A stretch of 64,000 bases of DNA from Clostridium neonatale (GTDB taxonomy: Bacteria > Bacillota > Clostridia > Clostridiales > Clostridiaceae), in the NCBI RefSeq assembly GCF_001458595.1, contig NZ_LN890328.1, positions 2,791,288-2,855,287 of the forward strand, read 5' to 3'. Shown here in pieces: positions 17,068 to 27,098 of the stretch. Every line of letters begins with the position of its first letter. Within the stretch, counting starts at the first letter, position 1. Below the pieces are notes generated by a model. The model worked only from the letters and a program-made list of their open reading frames with translations. It was not told the DNA's origin and did not search any database. The position numbers and the translations under genes were made by a program.

Positions 17068-18930
17068 TTATACTCTAATATCAATATTAGAAATACTCAT
17101 ATCATTAAAAAATTCTCTACAAGTTACTATATTAGCTGGATTTTCTTTAGATGATACAGTAACAGTAACATAATTACCAGATGCTGATAAACCTTCTATT
17201 AATTTATCCTTATTTTTATTTAAAATACGTGTAAATTCATCTTCACATTTCAATTTTATATTTATTTTGTTAGGAATCATAGTTATATACCCATCAATTT
17301 CACCTAAATTTATAGTTTTTACACTAACAACCATCTTAGCATTTGTACTATCAATTTTCTTTCCATCTTTTCTATTGTCCTTAATAATTAACTGACATGG
17401 ATACTCCTGAAAATTGCTTTGTATTGGAAAATTCACATAATAATACTCATTATTTATAGTATTAAATACTTTTATATCATTTATATTTTCTCTTATTAAA
17501 TTTGTTATTTTATCATACACATTTTCATTTAGTTCTGTATGTGATAGTAGATTTTTCACAATATCTGCTACATTATTTATTCTTTCCTTTATTTGAATTT
17601 TTATATCATTCTTATCATTTAATAATAGTTTATCCAATTTATCAATTTCAAAATTTTTTATTTCATTAATTTCCTTACCTGTCTGGATATCTTTTGGCAT
17701 AGAATCTGTTTTTACTACTTCATTTTCATTAAATTTTCTATTGATGAATTCGGTTAATTGTTTAAATTCATCATTTGTTAATGTAACTTTTCTACCTTCC
17801 TGATTCGATAAAAGTTGTTCTACCTTAGCCTTTGCAGAACCATCATTATTTTTTTCTGCTTCATTATTAACCATTTCCTTTATAAACTTATCTTCATCAA
17901 TTATATTTTTTATTGTCCTAACTATATCCTTATTAGACTCTAGATTTTCTAATAGTTCTTTAGATAAATTTACGTTTTCTTTTTTATTAAAATCGATTTC
18001 CTTAGGTAAAACTGTCTCATTTTCTTTATTCTCTTGCCCGGCTAATGTTCTTAGTATATCTAATACATCCACTTTCTTACTTGATGGATCATTTTCATTA
18101 TATATTTTAGTAGCCAGTGTACTTACATTATCTGATGAACTAGATGTTAATGTAGCCTGTGTACTATTTTCTATATTATTGGATAAATTATTCCCAGCAC
18201 TAACATCCTTAGGAGATAATTCATTTTGTTTTAGATTTTCATTTAGCTTAATCAAAAGCTTTTCTATTGTAAAATCTTCCTTAAAAAGCCTATTAAAGCT
18301 TTTTATATTCTCTTCAGATAACTCAAGATTATTTTCAATGAATGCTAGTATATCATCTGCTGTCATGTTTTTAAATTCATTGAAAAATTTTGTTAGAAGT
18401 TCCTTTGCATTCTGTCCTTCACGACTATTTATATCTATATTATTACTTTCTAAATAATTTTTTATAAAGTTATTTATTTCTTCTGTATCAGAATTCATTA
18501 ATTGACTTAGTTGAATTAGACCTTTCATCTGATTTATATTTTCTCTTGTTAATGGTATATTATGCTTCACCATATTTTTAAGTATACTTATATCTTCCTT
18601 TGAGAGTCCTTCTTTTTCTATAATCTCTTGGAAGTTTTCATCTTCAGTTGTGACTTCTTGTGCATTTCCCTTTAAAATTTTTAATTTCAGTTTTCCATTC
18701 TCAAAGCCTTCTACTTCAAATTTTAAAAGTTTTAATTGTTCTATATCAACCTTATCATCAGTTTCTGCAATAAACTGCCATCCATCAGATAATCTAATAG
18801 TTATATCTTTTCCCTCACCTTTATCAACTACTCTTCCTGTAAATTTTTCTCCTACTTCAAAAGTTAATTTACTAGAAATCTTTTTATTATTATTTGCATA
18901 TCCGTTATTAATATTATAAATTCCAGGCAT
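17068..18930 (-). CDS. YlqG-like protein with FliK-type C-terminus
   Basis: The 620-residue protein has a beta-rich N-terminus (about 20-90). A long, charged, helical and low-complexity middle follows. The C-terminal domain (about 480-620; LGEIDGYITMIPNKINIKL) resembles the hook-length-control FliK C-domain. It lacks a signal peptide. The start has AGGAG 9 bp upstream. It is followed by the orphan FlhB-C gene in the same direction after about 108 bp, the same pair order as B. subtilis ylqGH. This suggests the two proteins interact as FliK and FlhB do. No other flagellar gene is near. Confidence 0.7.
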   Translation of the reverse strand: MPGIYNINNGYANNNKKISSKLTFEVGEKFTGRVVDKGEGKDITIRLSDGWQFIAETDDKVDIEQLKLLKFEVEGFENGKLKLKILKGNAQEVTTEDENFQEIIEKEGLSKEDISILKNMVKHNIPLTRENINQMKGLIQLSQLMNSDTEEINNFIKNYLESNNIDINSREGQNAKELLTKFFNEFKNMTADDILAFIENNLELSEENIKSFNRLFKEDFTIEKLLIKLNENLKQNELSPKDVSAGNNLSNNIENSTQATLTSSSSDNVSTLATKIYNENDPSSKKVDVLDILRTLAGQENKENETVLPKEIDFNKKENVNLSKELLENLESNKDIVRTIKNIIDEDKFIKEMVNNEAEKNNDGSAKAKVEQLLSNQEGRKVTLTNDEFKQLTEFINRKFNENEVVKTDSMPKDIQTGKEINEIKNFEIDKLDKLLLNDKNDIKIQIKERINNVADIVKNLLSHTELNENVYDKITNLIRENINDIKVFNTINNEYYYVNFPIQSNFQEYPCQLIIKDNRKDGKKIDSTNAKMVVSVKTINLGEIDGYITMIPNKINIKLKCEDEFTRILNKNKDKLIEGLSASGNYVTVTVSSKENPANIVTCREFFNDMSISNIDIRV

Positions 18931-19034
18931 AGCTTTTCAACTCCTAAGTATTACTCTTATATACTTATCGGATATGAAAACAATAAATTAATATTTATAA
19001 ATTTTAAAATATATATTTATAAATTTAATAAAAT

Positions 19035-19085
19035 ACTGTTAAAGAGGTTTATCATTGTTATTTAAACAATGATAAACCTCTTTAA
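19035..19085 (-). terminator. Strong hairpin downstream of the cell-wall-binding protein gene
   Basis: Perfect 19-bp arms AAAGAGGTTTATCATTGTT (19041-19059) and AACAATGATAAACCTCTTT (19065-19083) enclose a 5-nt loop. It lies 24 bp after the stop codon. The following T-tract is weak on the minus strand. Confidence 0.8.
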
Positions 19086-19106
19086 AATTTAATTAATACA
19101 CTATTA

Positions 19107-20843
19107 TTATATCATTGCGCCATCCGCTCCAACTCTATAACCATTAATAGTTGTGTTATATACCATAGAACCATTGCTATTTAAATAATACCATTTATCT
19201 TTAACATAAACCCATCCTGTAGCCATTGCTCCATTTTCTTTTAGGTAATACCAATCATTTGATTCTTTTATCCACCCAGTTGCCATAGAACCATTGCTAT
19301 TTAAATAATACCATTTATCTTTATCATTAATCCATCCAGTTTTCATAACTCCATTTCCATCCAAATAATACCAATTCGAATTATCATTTAACCATCCTTT
19401 TATAAGGCTTGAATCTGAATTAACAAATGACCAAGTTCCACTTTCATTCTTAATCCATCCTGTAATTACATTTCCATCTATTAAATTTTCAACCTTTTCA
19501 ATATTCTCACTTAAAGCTTGGCTATTGTCTTTAGGCGCTTTATTTATTATTGAATATCTTTCTGCCTCTTCATCCCAAACTAACATATTATTTTCATCAT
19601 ACACAGATAATCTAGTCATTGACCCATCAACTTTATATACCTTTATCCAATCTGTTGCTCCATTATATCTGTAGATGTATCCACCATCAAGTCTCCATAA
19701 AACACCATTTACATCTATAGCATGGTCACTATATTCTTCTGCATCAGCTTTTTTTATTCCAACAGTATTGACTCCAGCTTCACTCTTTAATGATATTCCT
19801 TGTGCTGATATTGTTCCATTTTCGTTAATCTTACAGGCAATTATCTTTCCTTTACTTATACTATATGTTGTATCATCACTTACATCAAATTTTACTTTAG
19901 TACCATTTGATTTAGAAAGCATATAAGTTGTTACATTTTTAGCATATTTAGCCCCATCTATAGTTTCTGATGATTGTTCTTTTGATATTTTTTGGATAAC
20001 ATCAAAACTTATTATATTATTCTCTTCATTCATAATAAATACGGATTGATCTGTAGATGTTTTTGGAATATCTATCCCATTAATTTTATTTATTGTTTCA
20101 TCACTTTTAACTGTCATAGTTGCTTTTCTATAAATATAGCTGTTATCATGAGTAATTACTTTTGCATTAGAAACACTTACACTTATATTTTTTTCTGTAT
20201 CATCGGTATTATTTAAAGTAGCTATCTTATTATCAGTAACCACTTTTATTTTTCCAACATTATAATCTGCATCTATGTATTTACCTTCTTTATTTGTATA
20301 AACAGTTAACTCATCTGCATCTCCATTTGTTATTTGTTCTGGAGCAAATGTTGTTTCATACCATTCTTCTCCAAAGTTATAATTTTTAAGCTTAGTTAAG
20401 CTCTCTCTTGAAATATCATGATCTGAATATCTATCATCAGCTTTATTTCTAATATTTTTTCTTAAATTTACCTTAGTATCATCTATATCATCTTGTTCTA
20501 GATCTTCATCTACTGATTCACCACTAGACAAGTCTAAATAAATATCTCCTGAATCTATATTTAAATATTTGGCTCCATATGGCTCTACTTCTGATCCTGT
20601 ATCTAAATCTGTAAGTTTAGTATATTTTCCATCACTTAGATAATAAACGCCTTCGTTATCAAGTTCTTCAAGTTGTCCATCAATATAAAATTTACCATCT
20701 TTATAAGTAACAGCCTCATACACACTTCCTTCTTTATAATCTATTCTCTCATATTCAGCTGCATTTACTCCTGTCATTGAAAGTGAAGTTATGGAAGTCA
20801 TTGCTGCCATTAGTGATGTAAATTTACTTAATCTTTTTATCAT
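19107..20843 (-). CDS. Secreted protein with five C-terminal cell-wall-binding repeats
   Basis: The 578-residue protein starts with a signal peptide (MIKRLSKFTSLMAAMTSITS..., likely cleavage after VNA). The middle 400 residues are acidic, beta-rich and of unknown function. The C-terminus (about 465-565) has five repeats of about 20 residues of the choline-binding/CW_binding_1 type, such as GWINDKDKWYYLNSNGSMAT. It ends in NGYRVGADGAMI. These repeats anchor proteins to wall polymers, so the product is surface-located. The gene has its own terminator and is probably monocistronic. The enzymatic or structural role of the middle region cannot be told. Confidence 0.85.
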   Translation of the reverse strand: MIKRLSKFTSLMAAMTSITSLSMTGVNAAEYERIDYKEGSVYEAVTYKDGKFYIDGQLEELDNEGVYYLSDGKYTKLTDLDTGSEVEPYGAKYLNIDSGDIYLDLSSGESVDEDLEQDDIDDTKVNLRKNIRNKADDRYSDHDISRESLTKLKNYNFGEEWYETTFAPEQITNGDADELTVYTNKEGKYIDADYNVGKIKVVTDNKIATLNNTDDTEKNISVSVSNAKVITHDNSYIYRKATMTVKSDETINKINGIDIPKTSTDQSVFIMNEENNIISFDVIQKISKEQSSETIDGAKYAKNVTTYMLSKSNGTKVKFDVSDDTTYSISKGKIIACKINENGTISAQGISLKSEAGVNTVGIKKADAEEYSDHAIDVNGVLWRLDGGYIYRYNGATDWIKVYKVDGSMTRLSVYDENNMLVWDEEAERYSIINKAPKDNSQALSENIEKVENLIDGNVITGWIKNESGTWSFVNSDSSLIKGWLNDNSNWYYLDGNGVMKTGWINDKDKWYYLNSNGSMATGWIKESNDWYYLKENGAMATGWVYVKDKWYYLNSNGSMVYNTTINGYRVGADGAMI

Positions 20844-20977
20844 ATATACCCCCTATTGATAATTATTTTCAATTAAATTTCATTATCTATAATATCATTA
20901 AGATTAAGTTTTGTGAATACAATTTATAAATAAACTATCATTATATTTTTTCAATATTATCAGAAGCTGTTTTAAAA

Positions 20978-21030
20978 TAAAATAAAAGATGAAATAAAAG
21001 CCTAATATGAGCTTCTATTCCATCCTTTCT
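20978..21030 (-). terminator. Probable tyrS terminator
   Basis: On the minus strand GATGGAATAGAAGC pairs with GCTTTTATTTCATC across a 9-nt loop with G-T pairs, then a T-rich tract follows. It lies 22 bp after the tyrS stop codon. Confidence 0.7.
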
Positions 21031-21051
21031 ATTAATTAATTAATTATTTAT

Positions 21052-22272
21052 TTAATTAATTTCAATTTTATTATAATTCTTTTTACCTCTTTTAATTAAA
21101 GCAACATTATCTTCAAAGTCTTCTTCACCTAATAATCTATTGACATCTTCAACTTTAACTCCATTAATAGATAATCCACCTTGTTCTATTAATCTTCTAC
21201 CTTCTTTCTTAGATGGTACAATCTTAGTAGTCGCAAGTACATCTAATAATGTCTTACCAAGATCTTCTTTAGTTATTGCAACTGTAGGAACATTAGACAT
21301 ATCTGCTCCACCTGCAAATAAAGCTTTAGCTGCATCTTCTGCTTTCTTTGCTTCTTCTTCACCATGAACAAGTTTAGTCACTTCATATGCAAGTACTTCT
21401 TTAGCTTTATTTATTTCAGAACCTTCAAGTGATCCAAGTCTTCTTACTTCATCCATTGGTACAAAAGTTAATAATGCCAAACATTTTTCTACATCTGCAT
21501 CATCAACATTTCTCCAATATTGGTAGAAGTCAAAAGGTGATGTTTTATTTGGATCAAGCCATAAAGCTCCTCCAACTGTTTTACCCATCTTTTGTCCTTG
21601 ACTATTAGTTAATAGTGTGCATGTCATAGCCATTGCTTGACCTTGAGCTTTTCTTCTTACAAGTTCAACACCTGCAATCATGTTTGACCATTGGTCATCT
21701 CCGCCTAATTGCATTTTACAATTATATTTTTGATTTAATTCATAGAAATCGTATCCTTGCATTAACATATAGTTAAATTCTAAGAACGATAATCCTTTTT
21801 CCAATCTTTGCTTAAAACATTCAGCTGTTAACATTCTATTTACTGAGAAATGTACTCCAACTTCTCTTAAGAAATCAACATAATTAAGGTTTAATAACCA
21901 GTCTGCATTATTTACTAATATAGCTTTATCATCTGAGAAATCTATAAATCTAGACATTTGCTTCTTTATACTGTCAACATTATGTTGTATATCTTCCTTA
22001 GTAAGCATTTTTCTCATATCTGTCTTACCACTTGGGTCACCTACCATAGCAGTTCCACCACCAATTAATGCAATTGGTCTATGTCCTGCTCTTTGCATAT
22101 GTGCCATAAACATCATTGCAATAAAGTGTCCTACATGTAAACTATCTGCTGTCGGGTCAAACCCTATATAAAAAGTCACCTTTTCTTCTTCTAATAACTT
22201 TCTAGTTTCTTCTTCATGAGTAAATTGTTTTATGTATCCTCTTTCTAATAGCTCATCTAATACACTTGCCAT
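21052..22272 (-). CDS. tyrS: Tyrosyl-tRNA synthetase
   Basis: The 406-residue class I synthetase has the HIGH motif as HVGH (46-49), tyrosine-binding regions GFDPTADSLHVGH and QLGGDDQWSN, and the KMSKS loop as KMGKT (228-232). A C-terminal S4-type RNA-binding domain covers about 340-400. It charges tRNA-Tyr. KMGKT rather than KMSKS and the 406-residue length fit the TyrZ-like branch. AGGAGG precedes the ATG. Unlike leuS in this window, no T-box sequence is visible in the 200 bp upstream, so control must be different. Confidence 0.97.
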   Translation of the reverse strand: MASVLDELLERGYIKQFTHEEETRKLLEEEKVTFYIGFDPTADSLHVGHFIAMMFMAHMQRAGHRPIALIGGGTAMVGDPSGKTDMRKMLTKEDIQHNVDSIKKQMSRFIDFSDDKAILVNNADWLLNLNYVDFLREVGVHFSVNRMLTAECFKQRLEKGLSFLEFNYMLMQGYDFYELNQKYNCKMQLGGDDQWSNMIAGVELVRRKAQGQAMAMTCTLLTNSQGQKMGKTVGGALWLDPNKTSPFDFYQYWRNVDDADVEKCLALLTFVPMDEVRRLGSLEGSEINKAKEVLAYEVTKLVHGEEEAKKAEDAAKALFAGGADMSNVPTVAITKEDLGKTLLDVLATTKIVPSKKEGRRLIEQGGLSINGVKVEDVNRLLGEEDFEDNVALIKRGKKNYNKIEIN

Positions 22273-22481
22273 TATAAAACCTCCTAAGTTTGCTTATATA
22301 AATAAGTTTTATTTGTACTTAAATTTAGTATCTTAATATATAAAAATCATTGTGATTCAGCACAAAATCTCACAATTATAGTATATCCTTTAGTTAACTC
22401 TTAGTCAATTTCTATAAATTCACATCTCATAATATGAAATATGCATAAATTAAATATCTCATAATTGTTATTATTAACTTC

Positions 22482-23621
22482 CTAAACACCTGGAAGTATA
22501 ACTTTAAAACTATGCTCTACCCTTGAATTAACAAATCTAACTTTTCCTTTACCTTTAAATCCATTTTTTATTCTATAAAAGCCTCTTCCATTATTTAAAA
22601 ATCTATCTTTCTCATCTATTGTCATCAATTTTTCATATAACCAAATGTTTCTCTTATTATAATTTGTAGTTTGACCTTTTATATTATAATCTATAAACTC
22701 ACCAGGACTACATACAACTATATTATTTTTACTTATACTTATTTCAATTATTCTATTTAAATCAAAATATTCTCTATATAACACTGCATTTTTTACAGCT
22801 TCAATAATAGACTCAATATAATATCCTTTTGGCATTATTTTTTCTATTATTTCTTCTGTCTTATCTATCATAGATAGGAGACTTCCTTGAACAATATGAA
22901 CCTCACCATATTCACTATTTAACTTATCAACTATCTTAATCATATTATTAGGTATGCATAAGAAATTCTTATCTGAAAATACTAATAGTCCCCCATAAGT
23001 ACATCTTAGCTTTGATTTTTCTTTATCTTCAAATAATATTCCTGTAGTTAATAATAAGAATTTTTTATTTTCTTCATTTATTTGTATTCCCTTTTTTTTA
23101 AAATAAGTATTTACAAGCTCCATATTTAACATACTATCATCACTTCTCATAACTGGGCATGTTTCTATAGTTAAATTTAGATTTTCTTCAAATGCTGCAA
23201 TAAGCTCCTGTTTTCTCATAACATCGGTTGTAGAACCTCTTCTTATATAAAATGCTCCATTTTCTCTAACTTGATATGGCTTTTGCTCACCATCATAAAT
23301 GCATATAACACAAATCTCTTTATTTTCTATTTCTACAAAGTTTATTTCTATCGGGATTGGAGGTTCACATCTACTTGTTATTATCTGCTGTATTTGTTCC
23401 TCCTTAAATTTATCTGAATCTTCTATTCCAATAATTCTTTTTGTTTTATCTTCAATTCCAACAATTATATATCCTCTTCCACCATTTGAATTTGCTATAG
23501 CACATACATCTTTAGCAAGTTCTTTTTTCCCTGTCTCATTCCATAGTTCAAGCTTTAATTTAAAATCTAATTTAGTTCCTTCTTCTCTTTTTAATATTGA
23601 TCTCAGTTTCTTTATATCCAT
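22482..23621 (-). CDS. Schlafen AlbA_2-domain protein, putative regulator
   Basis: The 379-residue protein begins with an AlbA_2 (Schlafen-like) domain at about 10-140. Features are EGTKLDFKLKL, ANSNGGRGYIIVGIEDK and YIRRGSTT. The middle is variable. The C-terminal part contains IESIIEAVKNAVLYREY and ISISKNNIVVCSPGEF, resembling the histidine-kinase-like ATPase region of COG2865 proteins. Family members are proposed transcriptional regulators or helicase-associated factors. GGGGGAT precedes the ATG. No partner gene is close: tyrS is 210 bp downstream. Domain order is clear, function is not. Confidence 0.75.
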   Translation of the reverse strand: MDIKKLRSILKREEGTKLDFKLKLELWNETGKKELAKDVCAIANSNGGRGYIIVGIEDKTKRIIGIEDSDKFKEEQIQQIITSRCEPPIPIEINFVEIENKEICVICIYDGEQKPYQVRENGAFYIRRGSTTDVMRKQELIAAFEENLNLTIETCPVMRSDDSMLNMELVNTYFKKKGIQINEENKKFLLLTTGILFEDKEKSKLRCTYGGLLVFSDKNFLCIPNNMIKIVDKLNSEYGEVHIVQGSLLSMIDKTEEIIEKIMPKGYYIESIIEAVKNAVLYREYFDLNRIIEISISKNNIVVCSPGEFIDYNIKGQTTNYNKRNIWLYEKLMTIDEKDRFLNNGRGFYRIKNGFKGKGKVRFVNSRVEHSFKVILPGV

Positions 23622-23724
23622 AGATATCCCCCATTAGAAATCATTTACTATAATATATTATCATGAATATATTATTATATACTATTAAAAATATAATAAA
23701 ATTCAAATCACTTAATTAAAATAA

Positions 23725-23762
23725 ATATAGAAGCTATCTCTATTTAGATAGCTTCTATATTT
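23725..23762. terminator. Terminator downstream of the GGDEF gene
   Basis: Perfect 13-bp arms ATAGAAGCTATCT (23727-23739) and AGATAGCTTCTAT (23746-23758) directly follow the GGDEF stop codon. T-rich sequence flanks both sides. Confidence 0.8.
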
Positions 23763-24859
23763 TAACATAATAATGTTTTAAACTTTTCATCATGAGCACT
23801 TATCACTCTATTTTTCCCTAAATTTTTCGATTTGTACAGTAAGTCATCTGCAATTTTTATTAATTCATTAATGTCTCGCGAATTCATCGGAAAATATGCA
23901 ATTCCAAAGCTAGCAGTTACTGATTTCTCTTTTCCTTGAAAACTTACTACGGACCCCTCTATAGCTCTTCTTACTATATTCATCTTATTATATACGCTCA
24001 ATTCATCATCAAAATCAGTAATATATAATATTATTTCTTCCCCGCCATATCTGGCCATCAAATCATTATCACCAAGCCAGCTTTTAATTATTTTTCCTGT
24101 ATTAATAAGAACCTTATCTCCAAATTGATGTCCAAAATTATCATTTATTACTTTAAAATTATCAATATCAATCATTACAATTGCACATTTATCATAATTT
24201 TCTTGTTGAATTACTTTTTCCATATAATCAAAAAAATATTTTCTATTATATATATTCATAAGTGGATCTGTCTGGGAAAGCCTTTCTAGTTGTTTATACA
24301 AAAAGGAATTTTCTATAGAAATTGCTATTTGATTTGCAATAGATTTTAAAAATAATTTTAATTCTACCGTCATGAAATTGTAAACCTTGTGTTCTACAAT
24401 TATATACCCCATAAACTTATCCCTTAAAAATATAGGGACTCCCATAACCGAATGAATATCTGAGCAATTTGATCCCACCTGTTTTATTGGATCTTTAGAA
24501 TTAATCAAAAATTCCTGTTCACTATAAACATATTTTATTTCCTCTGAAGTCAGATTTATTTTAGAATCTTCTATATTTGTTGCCTTAATTATAAGTTCAT
24601 CATTTTCCATTAAAAAAATGGTTGAATTTGCTACACCTAGTATTCCTATTATCATATCATTAATCATTGAAATCAAATTATCATCACTAAAGAATGTATT
24701 TATATATTTACTAATCTCTACAATATTAAATAAAGAATTATTTGAATTTTCTAATTTAACATTCACTTCACATAGTTCCTGTATATGCTTTTCAGAGAAC
24801 CTTTGGTATGCTTCATATTCACATTTCAAACTATCATAAAGTTTTTTATAATCTTGCAT
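23762..24859 (-). CDS. GAF-GGDEF diguanylate cyclase
   Basis: The 365-residue protein has an N-terminal GAF domain (about 45-185), joined by a short coiled coil to a C-terminal GGDEF domain. The signature is RYGGEEI at about 272-278, a catalytically competent GGEE(F) variant. DIDNFKVINDNFGH carries the metal-binding aspartate. It would make cyclic di-GMP from two GTP in the cytoplasm. The residues five positions before GGEEI do not form RxxD, so product inhibition through an I-site is not expected. GGTGATATA precedes the ATG. No phosphodiesterase gene is nearby. Confidence 0.9.
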   Translation of the reverse strand: MQDYKKLYDSLKCEYEAYQRFSEKHIQELCEVNVKLENSNNSLFNIVEISKYINTFFSDDNLISMINDMIIGILGVANSTIFLMENDELIIKATNIEDSKINLTSEEIKYVYSEQEFLINSKDPIKQVGSNCSDIHSVMGVPIFLRDKFMGYIIVEHKVYNFMTVELKLFLKSIANQIAISIENSFLYKQLERLSQTDPLMNIYNRKYFFDYMEKVIQQENYDKCAIVMIDIDNFKVINDNFGHQFGDKVLINTGKIIKSWLGDNDLMARYGGEEIILYITDFDDELSVYNKMNIVRRAIEGSVVSFQGKEKSVTASFGIAYFPMNSRDINELIKIADDLLYKSKNLGKNRVISAHDEKFKTLLC

Positions 24860-25055
24860 ATTATATCACCACTTTCAACTAAGTCATCAAGTGTTACGTC
24901 ATTTAATATAAAAATAAACTAATACTATAATTATACTATATTATTAATAGAATTATAATATATATTTTTCCATATACCAATAAACATATATTATTACTAA
25001 TACTACCTTATTATGAAAATGATGATAATATTTAATTGGGTAGATTTACTGCATA

Positions 25056-25607
25056 CTAGTTATTAAACGAATAATGTTTTGCTTTTAATAAAACTGCTGT
25101 AAGCGGCAATGCTATTACTGTTCCAGTTGTAACTTGAATTATATTTCCTACTATATCTTTAGCCGAATAAGCTATCCCTTGAATTAATCCAATCTTATCA
25201 GTTAAAAATCCTGCTATAATTATGCCAGCAAAGAAGTAACCAACAACCATGAATATTCCACTTATTATAAATGCAGTAAGATATCTAACAGTGTCATTAG
25301 CCTTATCTTCCATAATATCTAATATATATCCGGCAATATAAGCCATTGTTCCTTTAATTATGAATGTAAATGGTGCCCATAAATAATATCCACCAAGCAC
25401 ATCAACTAAAAGCATACCAAAAGAGCTTGCCACTGCACCTTTTTTCTTTCCTAAAACAACAACTGATAAAAACACCATACAATCGCCTATATGAACAAAT
25501 CCTCCTACTGACGGTACCCTAATTATGCTACCTGCTAAGTATACTAGAGCTATCATAAGTCCAACCAAAACTAATTCTCGTGTAGCTAAATTTTTATTTT
25601 CATTCAT
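25056..25607 (-). CDS. ECF transporter S component
   Basis: The 183-residue membrane protein has about five to six hydrophobic segments. It has the ECF S-component pattern: LVLVGLMIALVYLAGSIIRV near the N-terminus, then GGFVHIGDCMVFL and LVDVLGGYYLWAPFTFIIKG. Such proteins capture a vitamin or similar small molecule and use a shared energising module encoded elsewhere. The motif resembles the HmpT/DUF1393 group; the substrate cannot be assigned. AGGAGGAAAGG precedes the ATG. No riboswitch is visible, because a terminator for the upstream gene lies only about 90 bp before the start. Confidence 0.85.
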   Translation of the reverse strand: MNENKNLATRELVLVGLMIALVYLAGSIIRVPSVGGFVHIGDCMVFLSVVVLGKKKGAVASSFGMLLVDVLGGYYLWAPFTFIIKGTMAYIAGYILDIMEDKANDTVRYLTAFIISGIFMVVGYFFAGIIIAGFLTDKIGLIQGIAYSAKDIVGNIIQVTTGTVIALPLTAVLLKAKHYSFNN

Positions 25608-25696
25608 TAACCTTTCCTCCTATATTAATAACATTAATATAATTATACATAGACTTTAGCATCATTCAAAATGTACCCATTCAATTTTCTATTATA

Positions 25697-25740
25697 AAAC
25701 AAAAGATGCATCAAACTATTATACAAATTTGATACATCCT
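25697..25740 (-). terminator. Terminator after the GT4 gene and hydrolase fragment
   Basis: On the minus strand GATGTATCAAA pairs with TTTGATGCATC across a 12-nt loop and is followed by TTTTGTTTT. Confidence 0.8.
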
Positions 25741-25752
25741 AATTGTACTATT

Positions 25753-25896
25753 CTATATTTTTTTATAAAAATCCAATATATTTTCTACTGAACCAGTGTT
25801 AATTTCAAGCATTGGTGCTGATAACACTGCTGCATCAAAATACTTAGGGTATTCTTCTAAAATATTTACTCCTATAACTCTTCTTATGTTATACAT
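25753..25896 (-). pseudogene. Fragment of an alpha/beta hydrolase (lysophospholipase) gene
   Basis: A 47-codon frame, too short to encode an enzyme, translates to MYNIRRVIGVNILEEYPKYF followed by DAAVLSAPMLEINTG. The (E)YPxxFDxAVLSAPM block is typical of the region after the nucleophile in lysophospholipases and monoacylglycerol lipases. The GHSMGG nucleophile elbow and the C-terminal Asp-His part are absent. The fragment starts 2 bp after the GT4 stop codon and ends at the shared terminator. It looks like a decayed remnant. Confidence 0.6.
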
Positions 25897-25898
25897 TT

Positions 25899-26972
25899 TT
25901 ACATATGCAAATAAATCTTATTGATATATTCAAAATTTTTCTCTAAAGAATAATTATCTTCAACAAATTTTCTTGCTGCTTTTCCCATTTTTATTCTTAA
26001 ATCTTTATCTCTTACTAAGATATTTAGCTTTTCTGCTAAATCTTCAACTGATTTCTTTTCAACAACAAGACTTGTTTCATTTGGTTTAGTTGATTCCATA
26101 AGTCCACCTACATTACTAACTATAACTGGTGTTCCACACGCTTCTGACTCTACAGCTGCAACGCCAAAGCTTTCACTATCTAAAGTAGATGGAAATACTG
26201 ATATATCAAATCTTTGAAACTCCTTTATAACATCATCTGGTTTTACAAATCCCAAAAATGTAACGTCATTTTCTATATTTAATTCCCTGCAAAGATTCTT
26301 TAAGTAATCTTCTTGACTTCCTTTTCCGCCAATTCTCAACTTAATATCTAAATCTTTATTTTCTTCCTTTACTTGTTTAAATGCCTTAACAAGGTATTGA
26401 ACTCCATACTTTTCTTCTAATGTTTTAATTGTTCCTATAATAATTTCATCACTTTCAACTTTATTAGGATAAAATTTATTTATATCAACACCAAATGGAG
26501 TTACCTTTATCTCTTTATTAGTATACTTTTCTGTCTCTTTTTTCATTACATTGCTTGTTGATAAAATATAATCTGCCTTCTTTAAATTATATTTTATAAT
26601 CATTTTATGTATTGGGGATTTTATTGGAAAATCATAGACATCACTTCCCCATACCGAAATTATGTATGGATGATAATTAGCTAAAGCCCCTAATAATCCA
26701 TAACTACTGGCATAATGTGCATGAAGTATATCCGGTTTTATTTCATTAATTAATTCCTTTACTTTTTTTATCTTTTTTAAATATCCAACTTTACCTTTTT
26801 CTGATTTTCCTTTCATCACATTATCTTCTATATCCAAAGAATGTACTTTAACACCATTATATTCGCCTTTTCCAAGAGAAATAACATGAATATCATATCC
26901 TTTTTTAACAAAATAATTTAAAAATTTATGAGTATGAGCACTGTTTATATCTGCTAAATAGCATATTTTCAT
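25899..26972 (-). CDS. Family 4 glycosyltransferase
   Basis: The 357-residue protein has the GT-B fold of GT4 enzymes. The N-domain contains HAHYASSYGLLGAL, and the C-domain carries the donor-binding EX7E-type block ESFGVAAVESEACGTPVIVS at about 272-291. TPFGVDINKFYP is also typical. It is cytoplasmic or membrane-associated and would transfer a nucleotide-activated sugar to a lipid-linked glycan. A TTGGAGGCT site lies upstream. It sits 0.3 kb from galU in the same direction, and the two are likely part of the surface-polysaccharide region. Acceptor and donor are unknown. Confidence 0.88.
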   Translation of the reverse strand: MKICYLADINSAHTHKFLNYFVKKGYDIHVISLGKGEYNGVKVHSLDIEDNVMKGKSEKGKVGYLKKIKKVKELINEIKPDILHAHYASSYGLLGALANYHPYIISVWGSDVYDFPIKSPIHKMIIKYNLKKADYILSTSNVMKKETEKYTNKEIKVTPFGVDINKFYPNKVESDEIIIGTIKTLEEKYGVQYLVKAFKQVKEENKDLDIKLRIGGKGSQEDYLKNLCRELNIENDVTFLGFVKPDDVIKEFQRFDISVFPSTLDSESFGVAAVESEACGTPVIVSNVGGLMESTKPNETSLVVEKKSVEDLAEKLNILVRDKDLRIKMGKAARKFVEDNYSLEKNFEYINKIYLHM

Positions 26973-27098
26973 AATTATTAGCCTCCAAGCTTAAAATAAT
27001 AAGTTTTTAAAATTCTCTTATGTTATTCTACCACAAAAGTATAGAGATGTATCAAAATTATTATGCAATATTAACATCATGTATATCTGTATTTTTAT

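Noticed and set aside
22273..22481. T-box leader for tyrS
   Set aside because: No GGTGGnACC-type box or terminator/antiterminator pair is present upstream of the gene.
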